A stretch of DNA of 37,556 bases from Burkholderiales bacterium (GTDB lineage Bacteria > Pseudomonadota > Gammaproteobacteria > Burkholderiales > Burkholderiaceae_C): the NCBI GenBank assembly GCA_013044035.1, contig JABEVE010000092.1, forward strand, positions 1-37,556, in the 5' to 3' direction. Both the position numbers and the translations under genes were made by a program. Of the stretch, positions 29,607 through 37,556 are shown in pieces. Position 1 is the first letter of the stretch, and each line of letters opens with the position of its first letter. The notes beneath the pieces are model-generated. The model did not search any database. It worked only from the letters and a program-made list of their open reading frames with translations, and was not told the DNA's origin.

Positions 29607-30533
29607 ATGTTCAGCATCCTGATTCCGACTTGGAACAATCTTCCCTACCTGCAACTGTGCCTCGACAGCATTCGGCGGCACAGTTGCATAGAGCACGACA
29701 TTCTGGTTCACGTCAATGACGGCTCCGACGGCACACTGGAGTGGGTTCGGGATCAGGGCATTGCGCACACGCATTCGACCGCCAACGTGGGCATCTGCCT
29801 CGCGGTCAATCAACTCGCCAGCATGGCGACTCGACAGTGGTTGGTCTATCTCAACGACGACATGGTGTGTTGCCCCGGATGGGACGCGGCGCTGATCAAC
29901 GCCATCGATCATCAGCCGCACGATCTCGTCTATCTCTCGCCCACCATCATCGAGCCGCGCTCGACCGTCAATCCACTCACCATCGTGCGGGACTTCGGTT
30001 CGACCGCTGAAACCTTCAATGAGGCCGCCATGATGGAGCAGTTCGCATCCGATCCGCGCGGCGACAGACTCGGACAAGCTTCGCCGGTCAGCGTTGTAAG
30101 CAGGCGCTGGTGGCATATGGTCGGCGGCTACAGCATCGAATTCAGCCCAGGCATGGGTAGCGAAGACGACTTGATGATGAAATTCTGGGTTGCCGGTTGC
30201 CGCCACTACGCCGTGATTGGCGACAGCCGCATCTATCACTTTGCCTGCCGCAGCACGGGACGGGTGCGTCGCAACCACGGGGCGCGGACCTTTGTCACCA
30301 AGTGGGGAGTGACGCAGGGAGATTTCAAGCGCCGCTCGCTTTTACCCAGTGCGATTTCACAAGTGCCTGCACAGCCCATGCCCCAGCCGACCCCGATGGG
30401 TCGCCTCAAACGCGCCGTCTACGGCCTCGCTGGCAATTTCCCGCTGGGCGACCTTTCCGCCTGGGATGCGACCCCAGGCCAGCATCTTCGTGCTGAGCCT
30501 ATCCCCGCGACAACACCGATGGATGCCAACTGA
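29607..30533 (+). CDS. Family 2 glycosyltransferase
   Basis: The 308-residue protein opens with MFSILIPTWNNLPYLQLCL, the GT-A nucleotide-binding start. It has HVNDGSDGTLEW, the metal-binding acidic pair in YLNDDMVCCPGWD, and a later EDDLMMKFW segment that fits the catalytic base region of GT2 enzymes. The C-terminal 60 residues are Pro-rich and unassigned. The start at 29607 is preferred over an ATG at 29523, because the GT fold begins exactly here. It ends in a TGATG overlap with the next glycosyltransferase, so they form one unit. Donor and acceptor sugars are unknown. Codon choice appears less GC-rich than in flanking genes. Confidence 0.85.
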   Translation: MFSILIPTWNNLPYLQLCLDSIRRHSCIEHDILVHVNDGSDGTLEWVRDQGIAHTHSTANVGICLAVNQLASMATRQWLVYLNDDMVCCPGWDAALINAIDHQPHDLVYLSPTIIEPRSTVNPLTIVRDFGSTAETFNEAAMMEQFASDPRGDRLGQASPVSVVSRRWWHMVGGYSIEFSPGMGSEDDLMMKFWVAGCRHYAVIGDSRIYHFACRSTGRVRRNHGARTFVTKWGVTQGDFKRRSLLPSAISQVPAQPMPQPTPMGRLKRAVYGLAGNFPLGDLSAWDATPGQHLRAEPIPATTPMDAN

Positions 30534-31339
30534 TGCAGCCCTCAGACGTGAGCATCTCCGCCATCATCATTACGCACAACGAGTCCGAAAATCTCGCTGA
30601 CTGCATGAGAGGACTCGATTGGTGCAACGAGATCATCGTGCTGGACAGCGGCAGTACGGACGACACACAGGAGCTTGCGCGAAGGCTGGGAGCACGCGTT
30701 GTCGTGCGCGCAGACTGGCCCGGCTTCGGTCCACAGAAAAACCGGGCATTGGATTGTGTCCAGTCCACATGGGTCCTCTCCATAGATGCCGACGAGCGCG
30801 TGACGCCTGAACTGGCAGTTGAAATCCGCGCCATCATCACCCGCCCTGACGCCGCGAATGCCTATTCCCTACCCCGCCTGTCCAGTTATTGCGGTCAGTT
30901 CATGCGCCATGGAGGCTGGTACCCGGATCGGGTGGTGCGTCTTTTCAGGCGCGGCACAGCGCGCTTTTCCGACGACATCGTGCATGAGTCCTTGCACACA
31001 ACAAGCAGGGTTGGCAAGTTGCGACATGACCTCATCCACATCAGTTACCGATCACTCGACGACGTCCTGGGGAAAATGAACCGTTACTCGACAGCGGGCG
31101 CTCACAAGGCTGCCGCAAAAGGCCGAACCGCAAGCTTGCTTTCGGCCTGGTTGCACAGTCGATGGGCCTTTTTACGCGCCTACGTTCTGCGCTTGGGTTT
31201 TCTCGATGGGCGCCTGGGTTTTGTCCTGGCTTGCACCATCGCCCATGAAACCTGGTATCGCCACCTCAAGCTCTGGCAACTGACCAGGGCAAAGCTCCGC
31301 ACTGTCGATCTGCCAGCGCAATCTGAAACGCTCGATTAA
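30533..31339 (+). CDS. Family 2 glycosyltransferase of the LPS core WaaE/KdtX type
   Basis: The 268-residue protein starts VSISAIIITHNESENLADCM and continues with VLDSGSTDDTQELARRLGA, GFGPQKNRALD and the DxD-type motif SIDADERVTPEL. These are signatures of the WaaE/KdtX beta-glycosyltransferases that extend the inner core heptose of lipopolysaccharide. The middle has YCGQFMRHGGWYPDRVVRLFRRG, shared by this group. The C-terminus carries a hydrophobic, probably membrane-associated stretch (about 205-235). It overlaps the previous glycosyltransferase by one base. Specificity is inferred from family resemblance and from the nearby MsbA gene. Confidence 0.85.
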   Translation: MQPSDVSISAIIITHNESENLADCMRGLDWCNEIIVLDSGSTDDTQELARRLGARVVVRADWPGFGPQKNRALDCVQSTWVLSIDADERVTPELAVEIRAIITRPDAANAYSLPRLSSYCGQFMRHGGWYPDRVVRLFRRGTARFSDDIVHESLHTTSRVGKLRHDLIHISYRSLDDVLGKMNRYSTAGAHKAAAKGRTASLLSAWLHSRWAFLRAYVLRLGFLDGRLGFVLACTIAHETWYRHLKLWQLTRAKLRTVDLPAQSETLD

Positions 31340-31629
31340 CCGCCTTCGACCCCATGACTGTCGCCGACTCGCACAGACCATCGTGAACGTACGCCTTCAA
31401 ACGGGACACGGTCCATCCCTTGTTGAAGCTCCGACAGGCGACAGCAAACAAGACCACAGCGCTTTGCACGGATTTCCGGTTGCATCCGATTACGCATCGC
31501 AGCCACGTGCCTACGTAAAATGGAATCGTCACCGTACGCCTTTGTTGCGACATTTGCGGTGTGCGCCTTTCACGTCTGCCCCATGTCCCTGGCGCCTACA
31601 CCCAATCTCCCTGCCCGACACATGAAGCG
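31340..31629. other. 290-bp gap between glycosyltransferase and tolB
   Basis: I see no convincing gene here. The frames present are short and lack family features, and the frame leading into tolB (ATG at 31561) adds 23 residues ahead of the tolB signal peptide. TAAAAT at 31516-31521 could be a -10 element for tolB, but no good -35 sits at the right distance. The tolB-pal-cpoB unit should have its own promoter somewhere in this gap, since it is cut off from tolQRA. Confidence 0.4.
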
Positions 31630-32946
31630 ATGAAGCGACGCCAATTCCTTCTCAATAGCTTTTCCAGTCCCTGGCTGCGTTCCGTTGGTGCAACGGCCGC
31701 CACGCTCGGCCTGCCCACGCTCGCCCAGGCCCAGTTCAAGATCGATGTTTCCGGCATCGGCGCCACGCAGATTCCTGTCGGGATTGCGCCGTTCAAAGGG
31801 CAGGACTCCTGCCCGCAGCCGATTGCCGACATTGTCCGCGCCGACCTCACGCGCAGTGGCCAGTTCCGTACCTCCAACCTCGGCGGCGCGGTGCTCACGG
31901 AGCAGGGGCCGCCGAACTACGCAGCTTGGCGCGCGCAGGCGCTGGAAGCCGTGGCCGGCGGCAGCATCACCCCCGAGGGGCCTAACCGCTGGATGATCCG
32001 CTTCCGCTTGTGGGACGCGGTGAAACAGGCCGACATGGGTGGCGAGATCTACCAGGTGGTCACGGGCGATTTGCGCCTGGCCGCGCATCGCATTGCCGAC
32101 TTCATCTACCAGAAGCTCACGGGCCAGCGCGGCGTATTCGCCACGCGCATTGCCTACATCAGCAAGGCCGGACAGCACAATTTCGCGCTGATCGTGGCCG
32201 ATAGCGATGGCGAAAACGCCCGCACCGCGTTGCGCAGCCGCGAGCCACTGCTCTCCCCGGCCTGGGCACCGGGCGGCGGCAGCCTGGCCTATGTCTCGTT
32301 CGAAACCGGCAAACCGGTCGTTTTCGTTCAAGACATTCGCAATGGCGCGCGCCGCATGCTGGCCAATTTCAGAGGCACGAACAGCGCTCCGGCTTTCTCG
32401 CCGGACGGCCGCACCATGGCCGTGGTGCTGACGCTCACCGGGCGTTCGCAAATCTACTTGATGCCGAACTCGGGCGGCCAACCGCGCCAGCTCATGCGCA
32501 GCGGATCCATCGACACCGAGCCGGTCTTCGCGCCCGACGGCAAGAGCATCTACTTCGTGAGCGACCGCGACGGCTCGCCGCAGATCTATGTGGTGGGTCT
32601 GGACGGCAGCGGCGTGCGTCGCCTCACGTTCAGCGGCGGCTACAACGTTAGCCCCGCCATCAGTGCTGACGGCAAGAATCTTGCCTACGTTTCGCAGCAG
32701 GGCAACAATTTCCAGCTTTGGCTGCAAGACCTGGCTTCCGGCAACACCCGCCCCTTGGGCAACGGCACCGACGACGGGCACCCGAGTTTTGCCCCGAACG
32801 GGCAAATCCTGCTGTACTCTGCCCATGAAGGCGGGTCCGAGGTGCTGAAAACCGTGTCCCTGGACGGTAGCGTTCGCACCACGTTGGCCGCCGCAGGTCT
32901 GCAGGTTCGGGAGCCGTCCTGGGGTCCGTGGACACCTGGCAATTGA
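31630..32946 (+). CDS. tolB: Tol-Pal beta-propeller protein TolB
   Basis: TolB is the periplasmic partner that shuttles between Pal and TolA. The 438-residue protein has an N-terminal alpha/beta domain (about 42-160) and a six-bladed WD40-like propeller with repeated SPDGR/APDGK/SADGK blades, for example APAFSPDGRTMAVVLT and TEPVFAPDGKSIYFVSDRDG. The signal peptide begins MKRRQFLLNSF and ends AQA before QFKIDV; the RRxFLL pair resembles a twin-arginine export signal. The start at 31630 gives this normal signal; the ATG at 31561 would put 23 residues in front. It opens the second half of the tol-pal cluster; pal follows after 185 bp. Confidence 0.95.
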   Translation: MKRRQFLLNSFSSPWLRSVGATAATLGLPTLAQAQFKIDVSGIGATQIPVGIAPFKGQDSCPQPIADIVRADLTRSGQFRTSNLGGAVLTEQGPPNYAAWRAQALEAVAGGSITPEGPNRWMIRFRLWDAVKQADMGGEIYQVVTGDLRLAAHRIADFIYQKLTGQRGVFATRIAYISKAGQHNFALIVADSDGENARTALRSREPLLSPAWAPGGGSLAYVSFETGKPVVFVQDIRNGARRMLANFRGTNSAPAFSPDGRTMAVVLTLTGRSQIYLMPNSGGQPRQLMRSGSIDTEPVFAPDGKSIYFVSDRDGSPQIYVVGLDGSGVRRLTFSGGYNVSPAISADGKNLAYVSQQGNNFQLWLQDLASGNTRPLGNGTDDGHPSFAPNGQILLYSAHEGGSEVLKTVSLDGSVRTTLAAAGLQVREPSWGPWTPGN

Positions 32947-33015
32947 AACCTCAAGTTCTGCGCGATCCGGTGCTGATGGTTGTCTCGATCGGCACACCTG
33001 GATTGCCGCCCACCG

Positions 33016-33044
33016 TTGAATTCTTCCCGAATCCTCTGCAAAAT
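33016..33044 (+). promoter_or_regulatory. Candidate promoter for pal
   Basis: TTGAAT (33016-33021) and CAAAAT (33039-33044) are 17 bp apart, each with four of six consensus matches, about 90 bp upstream of pal. A GGAG ribosome-binding site precedes the pal ATG by eight bases. It would allow abundant Pal independent of tolB. Confidence 0.45.
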
Positions 33045-33131
33045 TCATCGTTGCACCGCAGTTGTTGAACCAAGTCTGACTCAAAACACCCTTTTCCACC
33101 ACGCACAACCCTGACCTTTTGGAGAATCACG

Positions 33132-33677
33132 ATGAACCAACGCTCTGCCCTTCTGCTCACGGCCCTCGCCGCAGCGCTCACCCTGGGCGGCTGCGCCTCG
33201 GGCGTGAAAATGCATCCGGCTCCTGTTGAATCCCAGACCGCGGCGCCGGTAAGCAGCACCGCAGGCGCCAACTCCCAGGGCGCCGGGCAAAGCCAGGTCG
33301 CCGCAGTGCAGGCCCCCGCCGAGAACAACGTCGGTCCCGGCCCTGACGTCCCCAAGAGCGTGTTCTTCGCCTTCAACAGCTACGTGGTCGAGGGTAAATA
33401 CCGTCCGGTACTGGAAAACAACGCGCAATACCTGACCAGCCATCCGGCTGCACATGTGCAACTGCAAGGCAATACCGATGCCCGTGGCAGTCGTGAATAC
33501 AACCTGGCGCTTGGCCAGAAACGGGCTGATGCGGTGATGAAGGGCATGGAACTGCTGGGCGTGAAACCCAGCCAGATGGAAGCCATCAGCTACGGCAAGG
33601 AAAAGCCCAAGGCGCTTGGCAACACCGAGGCTGATTACGCCGAAAACCGCCGTGTGGACATCGTTTACCAGAAATGA
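33132..33677 (+). CDS. pal: Peptidoglycan-associated lipoprotein Pal
   Basis: Pal anchors the outer membrane to peptidoglycan and is moved by the Tol motor. The 181-residue protein has a lipoprotein signal with lipobox LGGC (Cys21), a flexible Ala/Gln/Ser-rich linker (about 22-70), and an OmpA-like domain (about 72-181). The peptidoglycan-binding sequence NTDARGSREYNLALGQKRA and the C-terminal NRRVDIVYQK are typical. A GGAG ribosome-binding site lies upstream. The stop overlaps the start of cpoB (ATGA), so expression is coupled. Confidence 0.96.
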   Translation: MNQRSALLLTALAAALTLGGCASGVKMHPAPVESQTAAPVSSTAGANSQGAGQSQVAAVQAPAENNVGPGPDVPKSVFFAFNSYVVEGKYRPVLENNAQYLTSHPAAHVQLQGNTDARGSREYNLALGQKRADAVMKGMELLGVKPSQMEAISYGKEKPKALGNTEADYAENRRVDIVYQK

Positions 33678-34495
33678 TGCAGCACAACGTGATGGCAGCG
33701 CCCCGCCCTGCGGGGTTCGCCCGACTGCGCCGCGGGGCTCCGGCCCTGCTGCTCAGCCTTGGGCTCGGGCTGGTATGGCTGCCCCAGGCACATGCCGACA
33801 TGTTTCCCGACAACGAGGCACGCCGCGCCATTCTTGATCTGCGCGGGCAGATTGCGCAAAACCAGCAGGCCAACCAGGCGCAATCGGCACAGCAGGCGCA
33901 GCAGATCCAGCAGATCCGCAGCTCGCTACTCGATCTGGCGAATCAGATCGAGCAGCTCAAAACGGAAATCGCCCAGCTGCGTGGCCAGCAGGACACCACC
34001 ACGCGCCAGCTCAACGACACCATCGCCAAGGTGGCAGCCAGCCAGAAAGACCTGACCCAGCGCATGGCCCCGCTGGAACCGGTGGCAGTGCAGATCGGTG
34101 GCAAAAGCTATACCGTGCAACCGGCTGAAAAAGCGGCTTACGAACAGGCGCTGGCGGCCTTCCGCAGTTCCGACTTTGCCGGGGCCGGCGCCCAATTCAA
34201 GGCGTTCCTGGCCCAATATCCATCCAGCCCTTATGCCTCGGAAGCTCAGTATTGGCTGGCCAATTCCCTGTACGCGCAGAAGCAGTACAAGGATGCCGTC
34301 ACGGCCTTCAACGGCCTCATCAACGGCTACCCGGGCAGCAGCCGCATCCCCGAGTCCATGCTCGGATTGGCCAATTGCCAGGTGGAGTTGCGCGAAGTGC
34401 GTGCAGCCAGGCTCACACTGCAAAAACTGGTGAACAAGTACCCGCAGTCCGAAGCCGCGCAAGCCGCCAAGGACCGCTTGGCCAAGTTGCGCTGA
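33674..34495 (+). CDS. cpoB: Cell-division coordinator CpoB (YbgF)
   Basis: CpoB is a periplasmic protein that links Tol-Pal constriction to septal peptidoglycan synthesis in E. coli. The 273-residue protein has a signal peptide ending in AHA before DMFPDNEARR. A Gln-rich coiled coil follows (about 50-125: QAQSAQQAQQIQQIRSSLLD). TPR repeats fill about 148-273 (AYEQALAAFRSSDFAGA, AQYWLANSLYAQKQYKDA, GLANCQVELREVRAA). Two successive ATGs (33674 and 33677) lie at the start. An internal Met7 is an alternative start close to the signal peptide. queC begins six bases after its stop. Confidence 0.93.
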   Translation: MMQHNVMAAPRPAGFARLRRGAPALLLSLGLGLVWLPQAHADMFPDNEARRAILDLRGQIAQNQQANQAQSAQQAQQIQQIRSSLLDLANQIEQLKTEIAQLRGQQDTTTRQLNDTIAKVAASQKDLTQRMAPLEPVAVQIGGKSYTVQPAEKAAYEQALAAFRSSDFAGAGAQFKAFLAQYPSSPYASEAQYWLANSLYAQKQYKDAVTAFNGLINGYPGSSRIPESMLGLANCQVELREVRAARLTLQKLVNKYPQSEAAQAAKDRLAKLR

Positions 34496-34501
34496 AGACG
34501 C

Positions 34502-35233
34502 ATGGCTGAAGCAATAGCACCGGTGGCGGCCGGCACGCCCGCTGTGGTGTTGCTGTCGGGCGGCCTGGATTCAGCCACCGTGCTGGCCCAGGCGCGTGCC
34601 CAGGGCTTCAACTGTTACGCCCTCTCCTTGCACTACGGCCAACGCCATAGCGCCGAGCTGGATGCCGCGCGGCGGGTGGCTCAGGCGCTCGGCGCAGCAC
34701 GGCATGAAGTCATCCCACTCGATCTGGCGCGTTTCGGCGGTTCGGCCCTCACGGATACCGCGCTACGGGTGCCCACGGAAGGTGCGCAGGGCGGCATTCC
34801 CATCACTTACGTGCCCGCGCGCAACACTGTGATGCTGGCGCTGGCCTTGTCGTGGGCCGAGGCGTTGGGAGCGCGCGATTTGTTCTACGGCGCCAACGCC
34901 GTCGATTATTCCGGCTACCCGGACTGTCGTCCGGAGTTCGTGGCCGCGTTCGAACGCCTGGCCAATCTCGCAACCAAGGCCGGTGTGGAGGGCGGCCACA
35001 TCCGCGTGCATGCGCCCATCATCCGGTTGAGCAAGGCGCAAATCATCCGCGAAGGTCTGCGCCTGGGTGTCGACTTCAGTCAGACCGTGAGTTGCTACCA
35101 GGCCGACGACCAGGGCCGCGCCTGCGGGCGGTGCGATTCCTGTCGCATCCGAGCCGCTGGTTTCAGCGAAGCCGGCGTGTCCGACCCGACACGCTACCGG
35201 TCTGTCGACCCACCTGCTGCATCCGCGACCTGA
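34502..35233 (+). CDS. queC: 7-cyano-7-deazaguanine synthase QueC
   Basis: QueC converts carboxy-deazaguanine to preQ0 with ATP and ammonia, on the way to queuosine in tRNA. The 243-residue protein has the PP-loop SGGLDS (19-24), [28 protein letters not shown] and the zinc site Cys198, Cys208, Cys211, Cys214 (SCYQ...ACGRCDSC). It follows cpoB by six bases; queC next to tol-pal is a common arrangement in proteobacteria. No other queuosine gene is in the window. Confidence 0.96.
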   Translation: MAEAIAPVAAGTPAVVLLSGGLDSATVLAQARAQGFNCYALSLHYGQRHSAELDAARRVAQALGAARHEVIPLDLARFGGSALTDTALRVPTEGAQGGIPITYVPARNTVMLALALSWAEALGARDLFYGANAVDYSGYPDCRPEFVAAFERLANLATKAGVEGGHIRVHAPIIRLSKAQIIREGLRLGVDFSQTVSCYQADDQGRACGRCDSCRIRAAGFSEAGVSDPTRYRSVDPPAASAT

Positions 35234-35447
35234 TCTTCTCCGGCCTGACGTGCCTTGACCGATGTCGAGTTGTGCCTCCGAGGAACGGCACACCGGCATG
35301 CAGCCTTGAAGGCCAAGAAAACTCGGGAGCCACTCGGCGTCGTCTTGCTGGCAGAAATGTCCAACGCCGCCAGCCGGCAAGCCCTGGCTGATGGGAGTTG
35401 CCCCACCCGTCCTGCACACGCGTGCAACAATTCCAGGGTGCCGGGAA

Positions 35448-36626
35448 ATGTCGCCGTGCAATCGCCTGATCGATACCCCGAATCATTCCACACCCTTGTT
35501 CAACATCACCTTGCAAGATTTTTCCATCACTGCGCTTCACACCACTGTCCTGTGGTGGACGTTCTTCCTGAGCGTGGCCTTCGGTGCCATCATGCATCGC
35601 ACCCAGTTCTGCGCCATGGGCTCGGTTGCTGATCTCGTCAATTTCGGCGACTGGACGCGCATGCGCATGTGGGTGCTGGCCATCGCCACGGCGCTGTTGG
35701 GCACCAGTGTCCTGGCAGCCCTGGGCCTGATCAACACCGATCAGACCATCTATACCGCCAACCGCGTGCTGTGGCTCTCGGCCCTGCTGGGCGGGGTGAT
35801 GTTCGGCTTCGGCATGGTGCTGGCTTCGGGCTGCGGCAGCAAGACCCTGGTGCGCCTGGGCGCGGGCAGCCTCAAGGCGCTGGTGGTCTTCGTCATGCTG
35901 GCCGTGGGAGCCTACGCCACGCTGCGCGGCATCACCGCCGAGTTGCGGGTCTATGGGCTTGACCGCGTCGCCGTGGCGCTGAATGGCGCGCAAGACCTGC
36001 CCTCGGTCCTGGCCCGGCATACCGCCATCGCCCGCTCCACCTGGCTGCTCGTCCTGGGCGTCGGCATGGCGTTGGCGCTCGGGGCATGGGCGCTGTGGCC
36101 GCGCGAGGCGCGCAGCCCGCGGCATCTGCTCGGGGGCATCGGCATCGGCGCGCTGGTCGTGGCTCTGTGGTGGGTGTCCGGCCACCTCGGCTTTGTGGCG
36201 GAAGATCCGCAAACGCTGCAACACGCTTACGTTGGCAGCACCGGGAACCACATGGAGTCGTTCACCTTCGTCGCACCGCTGGCCTATACGCTGTACTGGT
36301 TCCTCATGTACAGCGACGCCAGCAATGTGCTGAACATCGGCATCGTCTCGGTGTTCGGGGTCATTGCCGGTTCCGCGCTGCACGCCCTGAGCACACGGCG
36401 TTTTCGCTGGGAAGGGCTGGCAGGCGTGGAGGACACCGCCAACCATATCGTCGGCGGCTTGCTCATGGGCATCGGCGGCGTCACCGCCATGGGCTGCACC
36501 ATCGGCCAGGGCATCACCGGCGTGTCCACCCTGTCCATCACAAGCTGGATCGCGCTTGCCTCGATCATCGGAGGCGGCGTGCTGGGCGTGAAGTTCCAGG
36601 CCTGGCGCCTGGATCGGGCGGGTTAA
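35448..36626 (+). CDS. YeeE/YedE-family sulfur-compound transporter (TsuA-like)
   Basis: This is an integral membrane protein of about 392 residues with many helices. The family imports thiosulfate or related sulfur compounds. Three conserved cysteines thought to relay the substrate are present: Cys55 in HRTQFCAMGS, Cys129 in LASGCGSKTLVRLG and Cys350 in AMGCTIGQGITGVS. Their spacing is close to that of characterised TsuA proteins. The start is uncertain. ATG 35448 is used here; ATG 35391 would add 19 residues, and TTG 35496 would begin nearer the first helix. A 214-bp gap before it shows no recognisable element. No accompanying TusA-like small protein is adjacent. Confidence 0.87.
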   Translation: MSPCNRLIDTPNHSTPLFNITLQDFSITALHTTVLWWTFFLSVAFGAIMHRTQFCAMGSVADLVNFGDWTRMRMWVLAIATALLGTSVLAALGLINTDQTIYTANRVLWLSALLGGVMFGFGMVLASGCGSKTLVRLGAGSLKALVVFVMLAVGAYATLRGITAELRVYGLDRVAVALNGAQDLPSVLARHTAIARSTWLLVLGVGMALALGAWALWPREARSPRHLLGGIGIGALVVALWWVSGHLGFVAEDPQTLQHAYVGSTGNHMESFTFVAPLAYTLYWFLMYSDASNVLNIGIVSVFGVIAGSALHALSTRRFRWEGLAGVEDTANHIVGGLLMGIGGVTAMGCTIGQGITGVSTLSITSWIALASIIGGGVLGVKFQAWRLDRAG

Positions 36627-36680
36627 GCCGCGCGCCACGCTCGAAGCTGCGGCCTGTGAGTCGCTGCGTTCATCCCTCCC

Positions 36681-37490
36681 ATGTCAGCCCCGCCCTGCAC
36701 CGTCAGTCAGCCTGACCCTGACCGCCGCTTCGGTGGCGTGGCGCGGCTTTATGGCGCGCAGGCCGCAGCGCGGATCGGCACAGCCCATATCGTCATCGTC
36801 GGGCTTGGCGGTGTTGGCTCCTGGGCCGCCGAGGCACTGGCACGCAGTGGCATCGGCGCGCTGACGTTGATCGATCTCGACCACGTCGCCGAGTCCAACA
36901 TCAACCGCCAGATTCAGGCGCTCGACTCCACGCTCGGCATGGCCAAGGTCCGCGCTCTGGCGTCCCGCATCGCCGACATCAACCCTGCGTGCAGGGTGCG
37001 CGAAGTGGAAGACTTCGCCAGCCCCGACAACCTCACCAGCCTGATCCCTGCGAATGCACAAGCCCTGCTCGACTGCTGCGATCAGGCCCGCACCAAAGCC
37101 GCGCTGGCTGCACATGCGCTGCAGAACAGAGTGGCCATCATCATGGCCGGCGCCGCAGGCGGCAAGCGTCAACCCCAGCAGGCGCAGATCCTGGATCTGG
37201 CCGCGGTTCGGCACGACCCTCTGCTCGCCAAGGTGCGCTATCGTCTGCGCCGCGCCCATGGGGCACCGCGCAGCGGCCCCATGGGCGTGCCCTGTGTCTG
37301 CTCCGCCGAGCCCGTATCCATGAACACGCCGGGCGATGGTGCCCAGGCCGGCGAGGCCCCGCAAGGCCTTAACTGCGCTGGCTATGGCTCCAGTGTCATG
37401 GTCACAGCCACTTTCGGCATGGTTGCTGCCAGCCTGGCACTCGAAGCCGTGATGCACGGCGATGTCCCGTTCGCTGTTGAACCGTGCTGA
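36681..37490 (+). CDS. tcdA: tRNA threonylcarbamoyladenosine dehydratase TcdA
   Basis: TcdA (CsdL) uses ATP to cyclise t6A at position 37 of ANN-decoding tRNAs. The 269-residue protein has the E1/MoeB-like nucleotide fold: HIVIVGLGGVGSWAAEALAR (Gly-rich loop 41-46), TLIDLDHVAESNINRQIQ, and LDCCDQARTKAALAAHA. The length matches the family. The last 66 bases of the window after its stop contain no recognisable gene. Confidence 0.94.
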   Translation: MSAPPCTVSQPDPDRRFGGVARLYGAQAAARIGTAHIVIVGLGGVGSWAAEALARSGIGALTLIDLDHVAESNINRQIQALDSTLGMAKVRALASRIADINPACRVREVEDFASPDNLTSLIPANAQALLDCCDQARTKAALAAHALQNRVAIIMAGAAGGKRQPQQAQILDLAAVRHDPLLAKVRYRLRRAHGAPRSGPMGVPCVCSAEPVSMNTPGDGAQAGEAPQGLNCAGYGSSVMVTATFGMVAASLALEAVMHGDVPFAVEPC

Positions 37491-37556
37491 GGCGACGGCT
37501 CCATGGTGGCGATGCTACGCGGCCAGGCGAGTGGCTTGGGCAGTGTCCTTTGGTGA

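Noticed and set aside
29502-30278. Upstream extension of the MsbA-like frame
   Set aside because: It runs antisense through the first glycosyltransferase; a normal ABC exporter start exists at 29501.

Overview
The window looks like a GC-rich chromosomal segment of a betaproteobacterium, most likely order Burkholderiales. The Tol-Pal, TamAB, NrdR, RibD/RibB/RibH/RibE, NusB and QueC proteins all have that flavour. A sulfur-metabolising genus such as Thiomonas is possible, since a YeeE/YedE-type sulfur-compound transporter is present, but genus is inference only. I see no rRNA, tRNA, CRISPR array, insertion sequence, integrase or phage gene. It reads as core genome with a few accessory touches.

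Layout. 1-4887 (minus): a minor-pilin operon in the order fimU-pilV-pilW-pilX-pilY1. The genes are tightly coupled by stop/start overlaps, and pilY1 runs off the left edge. PilY1 carries a lectin-like domain and a DUF11 domain ahead of the usual PilY1 region. Upstream of the operon are two identical 10-bp boxes exactly 21 bp apart, which fit the recognition sequence of AlgR/LytTR-type response regulators. 5094-6822 (plus): nrdR and ribD. 6834-18299 (minus): a run of ribE, a JmjC/cupin-like protein, tamA, tamB, a RibBX-type ribB, ribH, nusB with a long basic tail, and a class I aminotransferase. 18480-21443 (plus): ybgC-tolQ-tolR-tolA.

21489-31339 separates tolA from tolB. It holds dnaE (minus), a coupled CPA2 antiporter and GCS2-family ligase pair (plus), an MsbA-like exporter (minus) and two overlapping family 2 glycosyltransferases (plus). 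The last three look like a lipopolysaccharide-core assembly locus and appear less GC-rich than their surroundings. 31630-35233 (plus): tolB-pal-cpoB-queC. 35448-37490 (plus): the YeeE/YedE transporter and tcdA.

How it fits together. Much of the window serves the cell envelope: Tol-Pal (constriction and outer-membrane integrity), TamA/TamB (outer-membrane biogenesis), lipid A-core export and glycosylation, and the pilus tip. Four riboflavin genes (ribD, ribB, ribH, ribE) are scattered through it in three transcription units, with no FMN riboswitch visible. I found no clearly new multi-gene system. The best leads are the tandem AlgR/LytTR-like boxes, the lectin-bearing PilY1, the antiporter-ligase pair, the split tol-pal cluster and the dnaE upstream region.
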